A stretch of 64,000 nt of DNA from Maratus speciosus. Its lineage: Eukaryota > Arthropoda > Arachnida > Araneae > Salticidae. Shown in pieces: positions 24,094-35,565 of the stretch (within the stretch, counting starts at the first letter, position 1; the number at the start of each line of letters is the position of its first letter). Location: contig OZ010790.1 in the NCBI GenBank assembly GCA_963932465.1, forward strand, positions 348,217,087 through 348,281,086, given 5' to 3'. Under the pieces are notes generated by a model. That model ran no database searches. It was given only the letters and a program-made list of their open reading frames with translations, and was not told the origin of the DNA. Position numbers and translations under genes: made by a program.

Positions 24094-24300
24094 GGCACAG
24101 ATGTCATATTCGCCCCATATTGGCGCGATTTTTTTCCGACGCTGATTTGGCGAAAACATCAACAGTATAAACAACAACATCCGGGTTACCATATTAAGCA
24201 AAATAACGACACTTTGGCGCCGGTAAAGTATACATTGCGTATATGACATTGGCGTCAGAAAAAAATCGCGCCAATATGGGGCGGATATGACATCTGTGCC
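24094..24300. mobile_element. MITE B, copy 3
   Basis: A 207-bp element with perfect 8-bp duplication TTACTATC (24086-24093 and 24301-24308). It starts 12 bp after MITE C and ends about 150 bp from the CIB2-like stop codon, so it lies just downstream of that gene's 3' end. Confidence 0.95.
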
Positions 24301-24342
24301 TTACTATCTAAAGACTATTCAATTATTTTTAAAATTCTGTAT

Positions 24343-24370
24343 TTTATTAGATTTTATACAGAATTTTATT
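24343..24370 (-). terminator. Polyadenylation signals for the CIB2-like gene
   Basis: Two AATAAA hexamers on the minus strand (24365-24370 and 24343-24348), 83-110 bp past the stop codon. Confidence 0.5.
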
Positions 24371-24452
24371 TTTTACTAATAAAATGAAGTGCTAGAGTCT
24401 TCAAAGGCAAAAATTGATAATAAAAGCCTTTTCTTCAATTCAACTAGTCTTT

Positions 24453-25067
24453 CTAAACTCTCATTCTAAAAGAATGCACAAAATCTGGGCATTTTTTTAT
24501 TACATGCTTAAACTCCTTGTATGTAATAAAGCCATCCGCATCGAGGTCGCCTTCCGCCATAACATTTTCAATCATTTCCTCAATATCAATGGCAGTGAAT
24601 CTATTAATGCCTTCCAGCCTTCTCAACAGTTCCTCCAGATCATCATGGCATATCATATCATCATCGTTGAAGTCATAAATTTTAAATGCATACTCTGCTT
24701 TCACTGATTTATGAGCTTTATCACAAAAGACAGACATCATTTCCAAAAACTCTTCAAAACGAGTGGTGTCTTCATTCTCACAAAATACTTTCACAATTCG
24801 ATCTTTAAAGGGATTAACATGGAATGCTTGCATCTGAAGGATCTTTTCTTTGGGAACGGCTGGATTTCGATCAATTTCAAAAGGATCTTCCTCCGAATGC
24901 AGCGATTCGAATAACCAGTACACCCGCTTTATTTGCCTCTTTGAAAGAAATGTATAAGACTGGTATTCAGTTAGCTCCTCTTCAGAAAAAACGCATTTCT
25001 TTTCTTGAATGTAATCCTTTACTTGATAATATTTATTAGCAACTGGATCAGTTAAAAAGCGAAACAT
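24453..25067 (-). CDS. CIB2-like calcium- and integrin-binding EF-hand protein, intronless
   Basis: A complete 204-residue ORF of the CIB family: small EF-hand proteins that bind Ca/Mg and partner with integrin tails or, for CIB2/3, TMC channel complexes. Family marks seen: Leu-Thr-Glu-Tyr-Gln near 32-36, Asn-Pro-Phe-Lys-Asp-Arg-Ile at 85-91, Tyr-Ala-Phe-Lys-Ile-Tyr-Asp-Phe at 126-133, a third EF loop at 132-143 with Asp at position 12 (the CIB2/3 Mg-type loop), a canonical fourth loop at 174-185 ending in Glu, and the ending Pro-Asp-Phe-X3-Phe-X-Met/Ile-X. The first two EF-hands are degenerate, as in relatives. The N-terminus is about 20 residues longer than usual and lacks Gly2, so the usual myristoylation site is absent. 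A TGA lies in frame upstream of the chosen ATG. Relatives normally have introns, so a retrocopy is possible. No premature stop. MITEs sit on both sides. Confidence 0.9.
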   Translation of the reverse strand: MFRFLTDPVANKYYQVKDYIQEKKCVFSEEELTEYQSYTFLSKRQIKRVYWLFESLHSEEDPFEIDRNPAVPKEKILQMQAFHVNPFKDRIVKVFCENEDTTRFEEFLEMMSVFCDKAHKSVKAEYAFKIYDFNDDDMICHDDLEELLRRLEGINRFTAIDIEEMIENVMAEGDLDADGFITYKEFKHVIKKCPDFVHSFRMRV

Positions 25068-25433
25068 TTTGAAGAATAAATTACTAGGCTTAAACGACAG
25101 TCTACCATTTCAATCAACTTCACAGCAGGAAACATCTATTATTTTTTGACTTGTTGCCAAATCGTAATTTCACAATTTTTATTGAAATTATTTAGTTTTG
25201 CGACAGCGCGAAAGATTTAATGACTAAAATATCATCGATTTATAAATTGCAGTACACACATTTTTAACAGACGAAAATATGAATGTTATATATTTAAAAA
25301 ATATATATTGAAATGGTTTATTGTGAAATCCATCAGACATTGCTAAAGATATATTTCTATAAATAAACCTTTCAGAAGTTTAAAATGATTCGTATATTGA
25401 TATTTTGTCTTACAGATTTAGGTTAATTATTTG
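25068..25433. other. Upstream region of the CIB2-like gene
   Basis: The putative 5' side of the minus-strand gene. No clear TATA/initiator pair was singled out. Confidence 0.3.
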
Positions 25434-25687
25434 GGTACTTCTTAGTTATCCCGTCGACCAAATTACTGCCGCCAAATTGTAAGATTAAATGCCAATAATG
25501 GTTGCCATTAATTAATTAATTGTAAGATTAAATGCCAATAATGGCCAATAAAACCATTAATTCGACGTTTTATTTGTATTTTTATTAATGTTTTACTAAT
25601 TTATTTGTTCTTTCGCTATTTAAAATAAAAATTATGTCAATGTGTATAATTTGGCGAAATTGGTCGACGGGATAACTAAGAAGTACC
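25434..25687. mobile_element. MITE A, copy 3
   Basis: A 254-bp element with inverted ends GGTACTTCTTAGTTATCCCG and complement. Target duplication ATTATTTG / GTTATTTG (7 of 8). It lies about 370 bp upstream of the CIB2-like start codon. Confidence 0.95.
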
Positions 25688-26537
25688 GTTATTTGTTTTA
25701 ATATTTCGAAAAATTATTTTAAAATTATGAGCTCAAGTTAAGCATATATAAAACTTTTCAACAACAGAAAATGATATCATTTGCAATATGAAATGTAATT
25801 TTTTTTTCAGGAAGCAGAATTCTTTTAATTAAAACGGTATGAAAATGGCGCATTTCCGCTCATATTCCATTCTCCATGTGCACAGTTGAAATCCTAGTGA
25901 AACTTGAGGATTTTTAAAAAGTTATACTGCTACCTGAAGCAGCTTTTAAATATTAAACAAAAAAAAGTATTCACTAATACCAGGCGATAAGGATCGCTAG
26001 TTGTGGTAATCCTCACACTTTCACTATTACATACTTTGTAAACGCTTTATTGAGCATCTATGTTTTGAATCTTTGATCGATAATTAACCCTGCTTTAGTC
26101 GTGTGTGTGTATTTGTCATACAAACTGCGATTTCATTTTGTAAGTTTTTGACTAAGTATATTACGAACTTGTGCCTTCCTCTACCTTTACTCCTACCGAT
26201 ATCCATTTTTCATCCGCGACAGTTGTTCTTGAACCGCCTAATGCATTCAACATTTACAACAGGTAAATGGAGTCCTGTATCACAGAGATATACTGTGGCA
26301 TATACCGTGGCATACTTTATAAAGAATGCATACTTCTTTTTCTACAATGTGTGAAGTCAATCACTAGAGGACATTGCAAGATTCCACCTGAATTCTGATT
26401 AATAGTGAAATCCTGAACAGAAATTGAAGACTAACTCTGACCAATCCGATAAACATACAAGACTGGACACTATCATAGAGTATAATGGTAAAGCGATGAC
26501 GATCGCAACGCTGTAGTGACAAGAGGCAAGAAACTTC
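25688..26537. other. Sequence without genes
   Basis: No supported gene. Bases 26530-26537 (GAAACTTC) are the left duplication of the next MITE. Confidence 0.5.
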
Positions 26538-26831
26538 GGTACTAATTAGTTATCCCGTGGACCAAAAATCTATCGCCAAACTACAAGATTAAATGCCAAT
26601 AATGGTTGATCGTAAATGTCACATTCACTTCCCTTTAAGCAAGTTACACGTATTTACGTCATCAAGTGATTTTTATTTCGACGTTTTATTTGTTTTCTAT
26701 TAATGTTATACTAATTTATTTGTTCTTTCGTTATTTAAAATGAAAATTATGTCAATTTGTAAAATTTGGCGAATGTTTTGGCGATTTATATAATTTGGCG
26801 AAATTGGTCGACGGGATAACTAAGTAGTATC
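26538..26831. mobile_element. MITE A, copy 4
   Basis: A 294-bp element with target duplication GAAACTTC / GAAACGTC (7 of 8). Ends are slightly diverged (GGTACTAATTAG, right end GATACTACTTAG). Inner sequence matches copies 1 and 2. Confidence 0.9.
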
Positions 26832-28988
26832 GAAACGTCTCATCCTCGGAATATTTCTGTTAGTGAGATTTATCTTCATAAGATCTTTCTTTAAATAAAA
26901 TTCTTTTTCAAAAAAACGATTTTCTTTTCTTCTTTTATTACGTGTGTGTAAATAATGGGTTTCAGAGCCGCCCTTAGGGGTGTGCGGCAGGTGAGGCCGC
27001 ACAGGGACTCGCGCCCGAAAAAACAAAATTAACACAAAATAGCTAAATATATATTATTTATTTTGTTGTGAGTTATTTATTTCACAATAGAATTTATGTA
27101 CGCAAACATGCTTATTGATAAAATGTAAAATGTTTTAGGAGTAAAATGCTCGGTGAAAGTTGCGAACATTAAGAAGAGAATAGATCGTTTCTATCTCATA
27201 TTTAATGTAATAGCTAATCTGCCCGTTGGGCGAATTAATCTGGCCATTGCCCGGACCCGTCATAATGACCTTAAACAAATTTCAAATTTGTATGATTTTA
27301 TATCTTCAGAAAATCTTTCACATGAACTTAGTTTCAGGGGTTATGAAAATTATGTGTATGGCGCTAATAGTTCATTTACAGTAATACTAAAAGAATTCCG
27401 TTACATTATGGTCTAACGAAAAAAAAAACCATTTGCGGTGTACTTTTATGAAGTTACACTATTTTAAACATATTGAAAATAATCTGTATCATTAAAGAGC
27501 GTTACAAAATGCTTACTATCAGGGCTTAATTTTCGCCGGAACACAACAGAGCTAAGCTGTGGTACTTCTCTGTTTTTAGTAAATATTTAAATATTGGTCG
27601 GAATTCACCGAAGCTCATAGATACAGGGCTTCGGAGCCCAGTGCAGTAGCGCTTCCGAAAAATCGAAGCCTAAATTACTTTTTCCTTTCCTTCCCATCTC
27701 CAAGCTTTTGTATTCTTTTTATATTAAAACATTTATATGTGACGTAATGTGTCACACACGTAAGAGATGGAGATAAAAAGTACTGAATTTTTATATTAGT
27801 TTTCTGCTTGGACTGACTCGAACTCAATCTGTCTTACATTCAAAATTTTATTTATTCATGTATAGAAAAAAACTTTTCCTCCTTCAAATTGAAATATTAT
27901 ATTCTATTTCAAATAATTTTAATGATATTTCGATCAAAATGAAGGGAAAACAGAAATCGCGTTTTTCTATTCTAGTGATAGTTGCAAATGTATGTCAGGC
28001 ATTGATGGCGGCGACGTGTTGATAGGGCGCCACTCAATAGACTGAACAATGAATTTGCCTCCAGTTCGATTTTCTTTTGTGACAGTAGGATAGCTTTTAA
28101 TAGGCTGTTTTGTCATTATTATTTAGATATTTAACCTGAAAAGAATACTTTCTATTTTTAGCCAACGAGCATCAACTTCATGTTTTGTTTGTTTGAGTTT
28201 ATTTGTCTTCTATTGCGTACTAGTACAGAAATCACGTTAAGGATTTTTCTATTTATTTTGTGTTATGAACGCTGCCCATGCTAAGGCAGTGCTCTGCACA
28301 TTTACGAAGTCACCTTCATTTGTAAGTAGTTATAATTGCAATGAACTGTTATTCTGATAGAAAGCAGTCGAGCAGTGTTTCCCCTTTTTCTATAAAAGAA
28401 TCGAATCTTTCCGATAACGGTGTCAAACGTTTAATTTAATCTGATTTTCAGGGACTCACCACAAAAGATTGTTAATCGGAAGGAATCAATTAAAATTTAA
28501 GATATGCACCTTTTATAGAAAATTGGAAAACATTGTTCCATTCTTCAGCATGTAAAAATATTAATTTCTATAAATTCCATGCATTTTTTCATAAAAATGC
28601 ATAACTTCGAACTATCCCTTTTAACACTATTTTCGAATCATAATTCTTACCACATTTCATCGCAGAACTCTGCAATTAATTAACCCTAAAATAAAGCAAA
28701 GATTACTGTTTGGAATGAGTGATAACTAAAAATTAGAATACTTGACTACTAAGTATATACTGATAGGTATATTTAAAACTTTTATTTTGCTGAAGAATAA
28801 AAAAAGCTTTAAATTTTTCAAATAATGTACGAAATATAAATATACAGATTAGAGTGACGGGGGGGGGGGGGGAGGTACGGTACAGTGATTAATACTGGTA
28901 CCACAGAATATTAGGACTCCGGTACTCTTTTTGTTAGAAATTAAGTCCTGCTTACCTGAATTTTAGCGTACTATGCACAGGTGCGCAA
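26832..28988. other. Sequence without supported genes
   Basis: A GC-rich patch near 26965-27015 (GTGTGCGGCAGGTGAGGCCG) and a patch near 27540-27665 look like old repeats. A 15-base G run lies near 28859-28873. An 87-codon ORF at 27153 has no recognisable motif. Confidence 0.4.
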
Positions 28989-29104
28989 AAGAATTCGGAT
29001 ATATTTTCGACTGTTGATGGGAATTTCTGAAACTGGGTTTTCAAATATGTTATGCGCTTTCTAAATTGTTTACTTGGACTATCTTTCACCTTATTAAACT
29101 GTGA
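28989..29104 (+). pseudogene. E2 segment, copy 1 (conserved terminal-exon-like sequence)
   Basis: One of three copies of a segment that keeps a reading frame ending in ...Phe-His-Leu-Ile-Lys-Leu and TGA (29102-29104). Shared residues with copy 3 include Gly-X-Ser-Asn-X-Leu-Cys and Ile-Phe-His-Leu. Similarity runs about 70 bp past the stop. The product is not recognised. It may be a decayed last exon of a gene family, or a repeat that happens to be open. Confidence 0.45.
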
Positions 29105-29210
29105 AGATTTGTTAAAATATTCTGGAAATGTTGGAAAGAGTTTCATAATCTATGCTTGGTGCAAGATTTTTCGTTCTTGTTTGAATTTCACTTCAAGGTA
29201 ATTTAAATAT

Positions 29211-29212
29211 AA

Positions 29213-29244
<32 letters not shown>
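29211..29244 (+). repeat. Poly-A run
   Basis: About 33 A residues between E2 copy 1 and E1 copy 1. It could be the tail of a retroposed sequence that includes E2; no target duplication was found. Confidence 0.8.
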
Positions 29245-29246
<2 letters not shown>

Positions 29247-29470
29247 AATTTGAAATGCGATACGGTTGTGCTCATAACTATCATTCTCCTTTTAATCTAT
29301 GTCTCAGATATACACAACAGAGAAAATATATTTGGCCAAAACGTTTTAGTTTACTTTTCTGTCGTGAAAATTTACTTTTCACTGATTTAAAAGCCCTAAA
29401 AGCACATTTAGCTTTAAATAAAATCCAAATAATAAATACCTTTATTATTTTCCTCTTGTTATTTTTGCAG

Positions 29471-29667
29471 AAATCTACCACTTACTTAAATTAACATTCT
29501 CTGGGTTATCTCTAGAGAAAATGATGATTCAAACGGTTCTTTATCAACAGACTTGTTTTCAAAGAAAGCTAAATCTCTTAGAATTATTTTCAGATGAAAT
29601 TAGGTTATTGCTTTGATTATTCCGGCTGTTTAAAATGTTAATGGAAAGTTTCAATTTCAGAAATTAA
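29471..29667 (+). pseudogene. E1 segment, copy 1 (conserved terminal-exon-like sequence)
   Basis: Preceded by a good 3' splice site (pyrimidine-rich tract ending TTTTTGCAG at 29470). The 197-bp segment aligns without gaps to 60217-60413: 65 codons including a shared TAA stop, about 80% nucleotide identity by eye. Copy 1 has TGA in place of a Ser codon near 29609, so it is broken. Similarity also covers about 150-200 bp of 3' flank but stops abruptly at the splice site. No known domain recognised. The differences are mostly amino-acid changing. Confidence 0.5.
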
Positions 29668-30495
29668 ATCTGTCTGCAAACACAAGAGCGCTTTGGAAAG
29701 ATTATTATCATAAGAAAGTGAATTTCTAAGTATAATACCTCAGGGTTTAAAATTGACGGTTACTGAGAAAAGCGATTAAGATAGTGTTAAAATCGCAACA
29801 TATATTCAAAGAAATAACATTTTATTCCACGTTCTTTTGTGATGCTTATTATAAAACGTTATTTTTAATTATTTCAATAAAAGGAAAATAAACTAGAATA
29901 CTCTCAGATATTTTCGCTGTCAATGTTACTGATGTAAAATGTACCGAAATTGTTCTCAATGAAATCAAATCAAAGTTTGAAAGAAGGATCAAATTAGCCT
30001 AAAGTATTAAAGGATATTATATGACGTTCATACTTTTAAAATCCACCAGAATAACTTATGTGCTATAATATTATGCATAATATTTCAATTTACATATAAT
30101 TTTTGCTCTTATTTTCTCTTTTAGTCTTTTTCAAAAGATGTATTATTAAAAAAATGACTTTTTTTGTTAATAAAGCTGATATAACGTTGCATAAATCTAA
30201 ATCTATTTGAATCATAAAGCGTGCAACATGATATTAATTAAAATCTAGTTGCTCTTTAATGGATTCACAAAAGAAATATATATGTAACGATTATTCCACT
30301 AAAAAAAATGTCAAAATCTGAAACTTTTTATCAAATTTGTTTAAAGCGAACTAAGATGAATAAAAACTATTAAAGAACACTTTGTTGTCCAGAAAATAAT
30401 GGCAGAAATTTGATACTACCATGTTTTCTTTCCATCCAATGCGTCTAGATCAATCCGATTATACAACTTATCATATGTGTAGTTGTTTCATTTAA
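29668..30495. other. 3' flank of E1 and sequence without genes
   Basis: The first ~170 bp match the flank of E1 copy 2. A block at 30190-30275 recurs at 30885-30962. Confidence 0.5.
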
Positions 30496-30570
30496 TGCGT
30501 TATACTCGAGTGTGTTATACGCGAGTTATTGTGTTATACGCGAGTTAATGTGTTATACGCGAATTAATAC
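30496..30570. repeat. Short tandem repeat, ~21-bp unit
   Basis: About 3.5 units of TGTGTTATACGCGAGTTAAT. Confidence 0.9.
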
Positions 30571-32779
30571 ATTACCTCGCTATTTAAGTTACAGTAATTC
30601 TTAATAGTTTAAGACTGTTCCAAATACAACCTTGTCAAAGAAAAATTACTTGAGATTCCAAAAACATAAATACAATTTGTGTAGAATTGCGACCCAAATT
30701 ACTGAAATATTCTCAAGGAATGGGGCGAGGAACCAAAATCACAAGGCACCATAAACTGATGGTTACAAAATTTTGTTTTTCAAGATAAGCGCGAGGATGA
30801 AGGCGGATTCTGCTGTTGATAACACTGTACTGAAAGAAATAGTGGAAACAAATACTCGACTCACAGATAGAGTATTCGTTGAATAGTTTGGTGCATCGAT
30901 CCATTTGAAGCATAAAGCATACAGCATAATATTCTTAATTAAAATCCAGTTGCTCCTTAATATAATAATACCTAATTCTCTCTATGCCTAAATGTGACGA
31001 CCATTAAATTTGACAATGCTCTTGTACTTAATATCGTAATGCAAGAATATTAAATAGATGCTATATAAGGACACATCCGAACTTCATGAACAAAACCCGA
31101 AACATTTTTTTGCCTTTAAAACGTTTTCTTTAAAGAAATTTCAAATTAACGTACGCACCGTTCATTATAAATTATTTAATACAATTTCCGAACATATTTG
31201 GTAGTTGGAAAAACTAAGACACTCGATACATTGGTCCCACACGAATTAAATGAAAAGAAAAATCTGCGTCGATTTGAAATGTGCAGTAATCTTCTGCTTC
31301 TGCGGTAATTTTTCTGAAATGCTAGTCGCTCAACTTTCCACCAAGCCATTTCTTTATATTTATGCACCTAGAAGGAAGAAACATCCATAAATCGAGAAAA
31401 GGCAGAAAATGACTTAGTAAGCTCTTGGAAGGGGTATTTATATACCAATGGATTTATTTTGAATAAAGAAAAGTTGTTTATTGTAACATATATTGTTTTT
31501 TTCCGTCCTTTCCTGAAAATCAGCTATTATTATTCTAACATTCTGATAAATTAGAGAATATAAAGGAGTGACATAAACAAAATTCTGCATGGATTTATAA
31601 AATAAACAAGTGACAATACTGAAAAAAATTTCTATATTTAATGTATTTGATATTCATTTTTTTAAGTATATATAAATCAAGGCAATTTTCAAAAACTTTA
31701 ACGAATCAAAGCCTTAATTATATTTAAAATATATTGCATTATATGAAAGCATTCTAGTTTTATCTCAATTAAATACAAAATTTTAACGAAGTGCAATATT
31801 TCTCTCATAATAAGTCTTCCTGTGTAGGAAAATCAAAACATTACATTTAATCTAAGTAAGCAAAAGAAGAATCCATAATACCAACCGGATCATTCTTGCT
31901 TCTTTATACAGAATTTCTATAGCACCGGAAGAAATGATACAAATCTAAAAACACATTTTAAGACACAAATATTTCTGTTTCGCCGAATCTTCAATATTTA
32001 TCAGTAAAAAAGCTTTGTCTTAAATTATGGACAATCTTCAAATATTTAAATAAAATTCTGAATGTATGGAATCAGATAAACTTTTCAAATAAAAAATACC
32101 TGTGAAGTATGAAAAATGAAAGAGATTTATTCCAAGATATCGAAAATGTTTCTATTTTTCAAGTGAGAATGTTTCTAAATTGAGAAAAGTATGCAAATAT
32201 ATTCAGAGACTAAAACTTAAATTTGTGGCGAGTATAAATAAACGTCGACGTACAATCGAAATAATTCTTTCAAAATTCTTTCTTTTTTGTAAAAAATGCT
32301 TGTATGTAAACCACATGTATATTTCCCTGAACTGTTTTTTTTAAATTATAAACAATTGTTTGTTTAAATAACCGATCGGAGTTCAAAAGTGTGCGCTTTG
32401 GGTAAAGGAGATGATTTTCTTTAAATTAAAACGCATATAAATATTGTTGTGAAACTAACACATAAAACTACTGTTCATTTTCGGATACAGTATATCATAC
32501 AATAGAGTATTTATTCTGGTTGTTAAAATCTTTGAATTTCATTATTGAGCTGATTATTTTTCCACTACTCGTTATATATGTTTTATTATTTTACATTTGA
32601 TTAACTGGAAATTTATAATTGTATACACAGGCAGTAGAAGAATTCCGATATTTATAATGTGTTTTAGGAGGAATTTGATAAATGTTTTTCAAAGAAAAAA
32701 TTAACTAACTAATAAGCGGATATTTTGGTTACATTTTCACCAGATATCAATATATTATCTGGAATATACAAAGGACGTT
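30571..32779. other. AT-rich sequence without genes
   Basis: No supported gene. 30885-30962 is a direct repeat of 30190-30275 (ATTAAAATCCAGTTGCTC). Confidence 0.5.
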
Positions 32780-33085
32780 CCACAATAACTGAGAGTAAAG
32801 TCATAAAAAATCAAGAAATATATTTACATCAAAAAATACATTCTTCTTCTTCAAAACATCTTCCCTCAGATGATATGCAACGGTCTCATCGTCCAACCCA
32901 CTTTTGAAAACAAGTAGAGCAACCGTTTTCTGGAAGTTGCTTCAAAAAACCCTACACAGCTAAAATAATTTCAGAATCTGTTGTTGAATCCGTTAGAATT
33001 ACTTGTTGCGGACTTGATAAGGGGTTCAAAATGATGCATCCAAGTTTCATCACCTGTTATTACAGTCTTTAGGAAATTAGGATCA
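32780..33085 (-). pseudogene. mariner transposase remnant 1
   Basis: On the minus strand, near 33035-33080, the frame reads Ile-Thr-Gly-Asp-Glu-Thr-Trp-Met-His-His-Phe, the motif around the first catalytic Asp of mariner transposases. Near 32850-32910 another frame reads Cys-Phe-Gln-Lys-Trp-Val-Gly-Arg, a TGA where Trp is expected, then Asp-Arg-Cys-Ile...Glu-Gly-X2-Phe-Glu, the mariner C-terminal motif. The region between is deleted and rearranged. Inactive. Confidence 0.7.
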
Positions 33086-33220
33086 TGTTGATCCCCTTAT
33101 CAAGTCCTCAACAAGTGATTTTGACAGATTCAACAACAGATTCTGAAGTTATTTTAGCAGTGTAGGCTGTAGGGTTCTTTGAAGCAGCTCCCAGAAAACG
33201 CCTTGTCTACTTATTACCCG
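32910..33220. repeat. Inverted repeat around the mariner motif
   Basis: Arms of about 125 bp (about 32910-33035 and 33090-33220, for example CAACAACAGATTCTGAA and its inverse) flank a ~50-bp loop that carries the Gly-Asp-Glu-Thr-Trp motif. The remnant has become a hairpin. Confidence 0.8.
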
Positions 33221-33989
33221 ACTGCCAAGAAGGGTTATGTGTTTCACGCGTATCATCTGTGTATATGGATTACTTTATACCCACGAAAAATCCCAACAGC
33301 TGGCTGGATTTTAATAAATCAGGTCTCTATCGATTTGTCTTAACTTTCCGATGGTTATAGGTTAAGTTTTGTTTTTATAAATTCAAAATGGCAGCCGTAA
33401 AATACAAAATGGCGGTAGAGACGAAGAAATTTTTTTTACGCACCCTGTTGAGTGGCATATCATTGGACAGGTCTTTAAAAATGAAGACGATGTTTCATTG
33501 ACTGTTTTACAGTCAGAAGCTCCGTTTAAATATTACACAACCTGGAAGTTACAGATGGGAAACATCAGAAAGTTTAGTAGTATATGTATGTGGTAAGGCC
33601 TAACGCATTTTAAAATTTCAGCTCTAAGGAATTGTGGGTGCAAAAATAATCAATCTGAAAGTTACAAAGATCAAATGTTGAATCCAAAAATGTAATGGTT
33701 TTCGTATATATATATATTTATCATATATTATAATACGATCAAATCTGGTATGTGTCTATGTGTGTGTGCATGTAATTTTTTTCTAAAAAAGTCCTTCCGG
33801 CCAGTGCCGGGAGGAGAGGTAGCTCTCATAATCCTTATTTTTTAAAAAGCCAGTTCATATTATTCAAACACAAGAAGCTCAAATTAGAGGACACCGATTT
33901 CAGAAGATTCAATACTAATTTTTGACAATACTGAATATAAAATGAGAATTTCGCGAAATTAGTCAGCTTTATCCAAGCTGGTTTTATTT
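33221..33989. other. Sequence without genes
   Basis: Degenerate repeats; CAAAATGGCGG-type words near 33386-33415 as in the next array. Confidence 0.4.
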
Positions 33990-35095
33990 AAAGTGATTTA
34001 TATTTGGTTGCCAAATTTGACGATATCTCGGTCGAGAACTTAGTAATTCCTGTGCATATACTAACTCGCATCGGAATCCGTTGATATATACGAGTGCTGT
34101 CGCAGGCAAAATATCAGATTTTTCAAAATGTCACCCACATTAGAAATTCAAACTGCTATATCTCAGCTATTTCTTAAGATAAAGATAAAACAAAAAAGGC
34201 TCCGGAATCCTTGTATCAAGGTCAAACATTTAAGAAAGAAACCTTTTCATTTTCTAACTTTTTTGTACCTCATTTTAAAATTTATTTTCATTTTTAATTT
34301 TTAATGGCCGCCATTTTGAAACAAGATGGCGGATGAAACTGGCTAACAAACTTGCTCGAGAAATTGCTATATATCATGCGCACGGCTTGTCACATATAAA
34401 TCAGTTAATAAATACGTGTGTTATCGTGTGACAAAATCAGATCGTTTCAAGATTTCTGCCATGCTAGAAATTCAAAGTGCTATAACTCAGCTATTTGTTA
34501 AGATATAGACGAAACAAAAAATTTTCCGAAATCTTTGTATCAAGGTCAAACAAATAAGAAAAAAATCTTTTTCAATTTCTAATTTTTTTCTACCTCATTT
34601 TAAATTAAATTTTTATTTATAAATTTTAAATGGTCTCCAGTTTGAAAGAAGATGGCGGATGAAGTTGGCCAACGAACTCGGTCGAGGTATTGGTATGTAC
34701 TGTGTACACATCAAATTACATACAAATCGCTTCATAAATACGCGTGCTATCGCGTGACAAAAATCAGATCGTTTCAAGATGTCAACTACACTAGAAATTC
34801 AAAGTGCTATAACTCAGCCATTTTTCGAGATATAGACGAAACAAAAAATGCTCCGGAATCTTTGTATCAAGGTCAAATACATAAGAGAAAAAACTTTTTC
34901 AATTTCTAATCTTTTAGTACCTCATTATAAATTAATTTTTTTTAAATTTTTTAAATCCCTGCCATTTTTAAACAAGATGGCGGATGAAGCTGGCCAACTA
35001 ACTCGGTCGAGACATTGGTATGTACTATGTACACACTAAGTTACATCCAAATCGGTTCATAAATACGAGAGTTACAGTGTGACAAATATCAGATA
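33990..35095. repeat. Tandem repeat, ~325-bp unit
   Basis: The anchor AGAAATTCAAA(C/G)TGCTATA lies at 34142, 34466 and 34793 (spacing 324 and 327). Each unit has a CAAGATGGCGGATGAA(A/G)(C/T)TGG block and ACTCGGTCGAG. About 3.4 units. The ORFs at 34652 and 34848 follow the repeat. Confidence 0.9.
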
Positions 35096-35104
35096 TATGT
35101 GTAT

Positions 35105-35126
35105 GTATATATATATATATATATAT
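35105..35126. repeat. (TA)n microsatellite
   Basis: Alternating TA at the end of the tandem array. Confidence 0.9.
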
Positions 35127-35565
35127 CAACATTAAACGGAGGGTGGTTTCGGGGTCTAGGGGTCATGATCGGTGAAAATATACCAAAAATTTTCGGAATC
35201 GCTTTCCTCCGAAGGCTGTAAAATGTAGTTTTTTGTAATGAAAGCTACCTAAAACGGCTCTAACGATTTTGACTAAATTTTGTATTTACCGTTTCGGAGT
35301 AAGAGAAGATTGTTGGGTAAAGTAACATGTTCGAGAAAATTTGTTTTGTGGGTCATTTTGGGGTTACATAGGAACAATGCATTTCAATGGGAATGAAGGT
35401 TGAAACAGTCATTAAGTGAAATTCCTTTAAGTGTGATTTCAGTAGCGTTAAGAATATTTTTGCCTGTCGTTTTCTTTCTAAACAAAACTTAGCATACTAT
35501 ACAGAGACTATACAGCTCTGTAGATCATATAGAGTGTTGCAAAACAGAAGTGGTGTACTTTCCGG

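Noticed and set aside
27540..27665. A hAT-type element starting CAGGGCTTAATTTT
   Set aside because: No matching right end or 8-bp duplication could be found.
33990..35095. A CRISPR-like or gene-family array
   Set aside because: Units are contiguous ~325-bp tandem copies with no spacer/repeat alternation, and the genome is eukaryotic.
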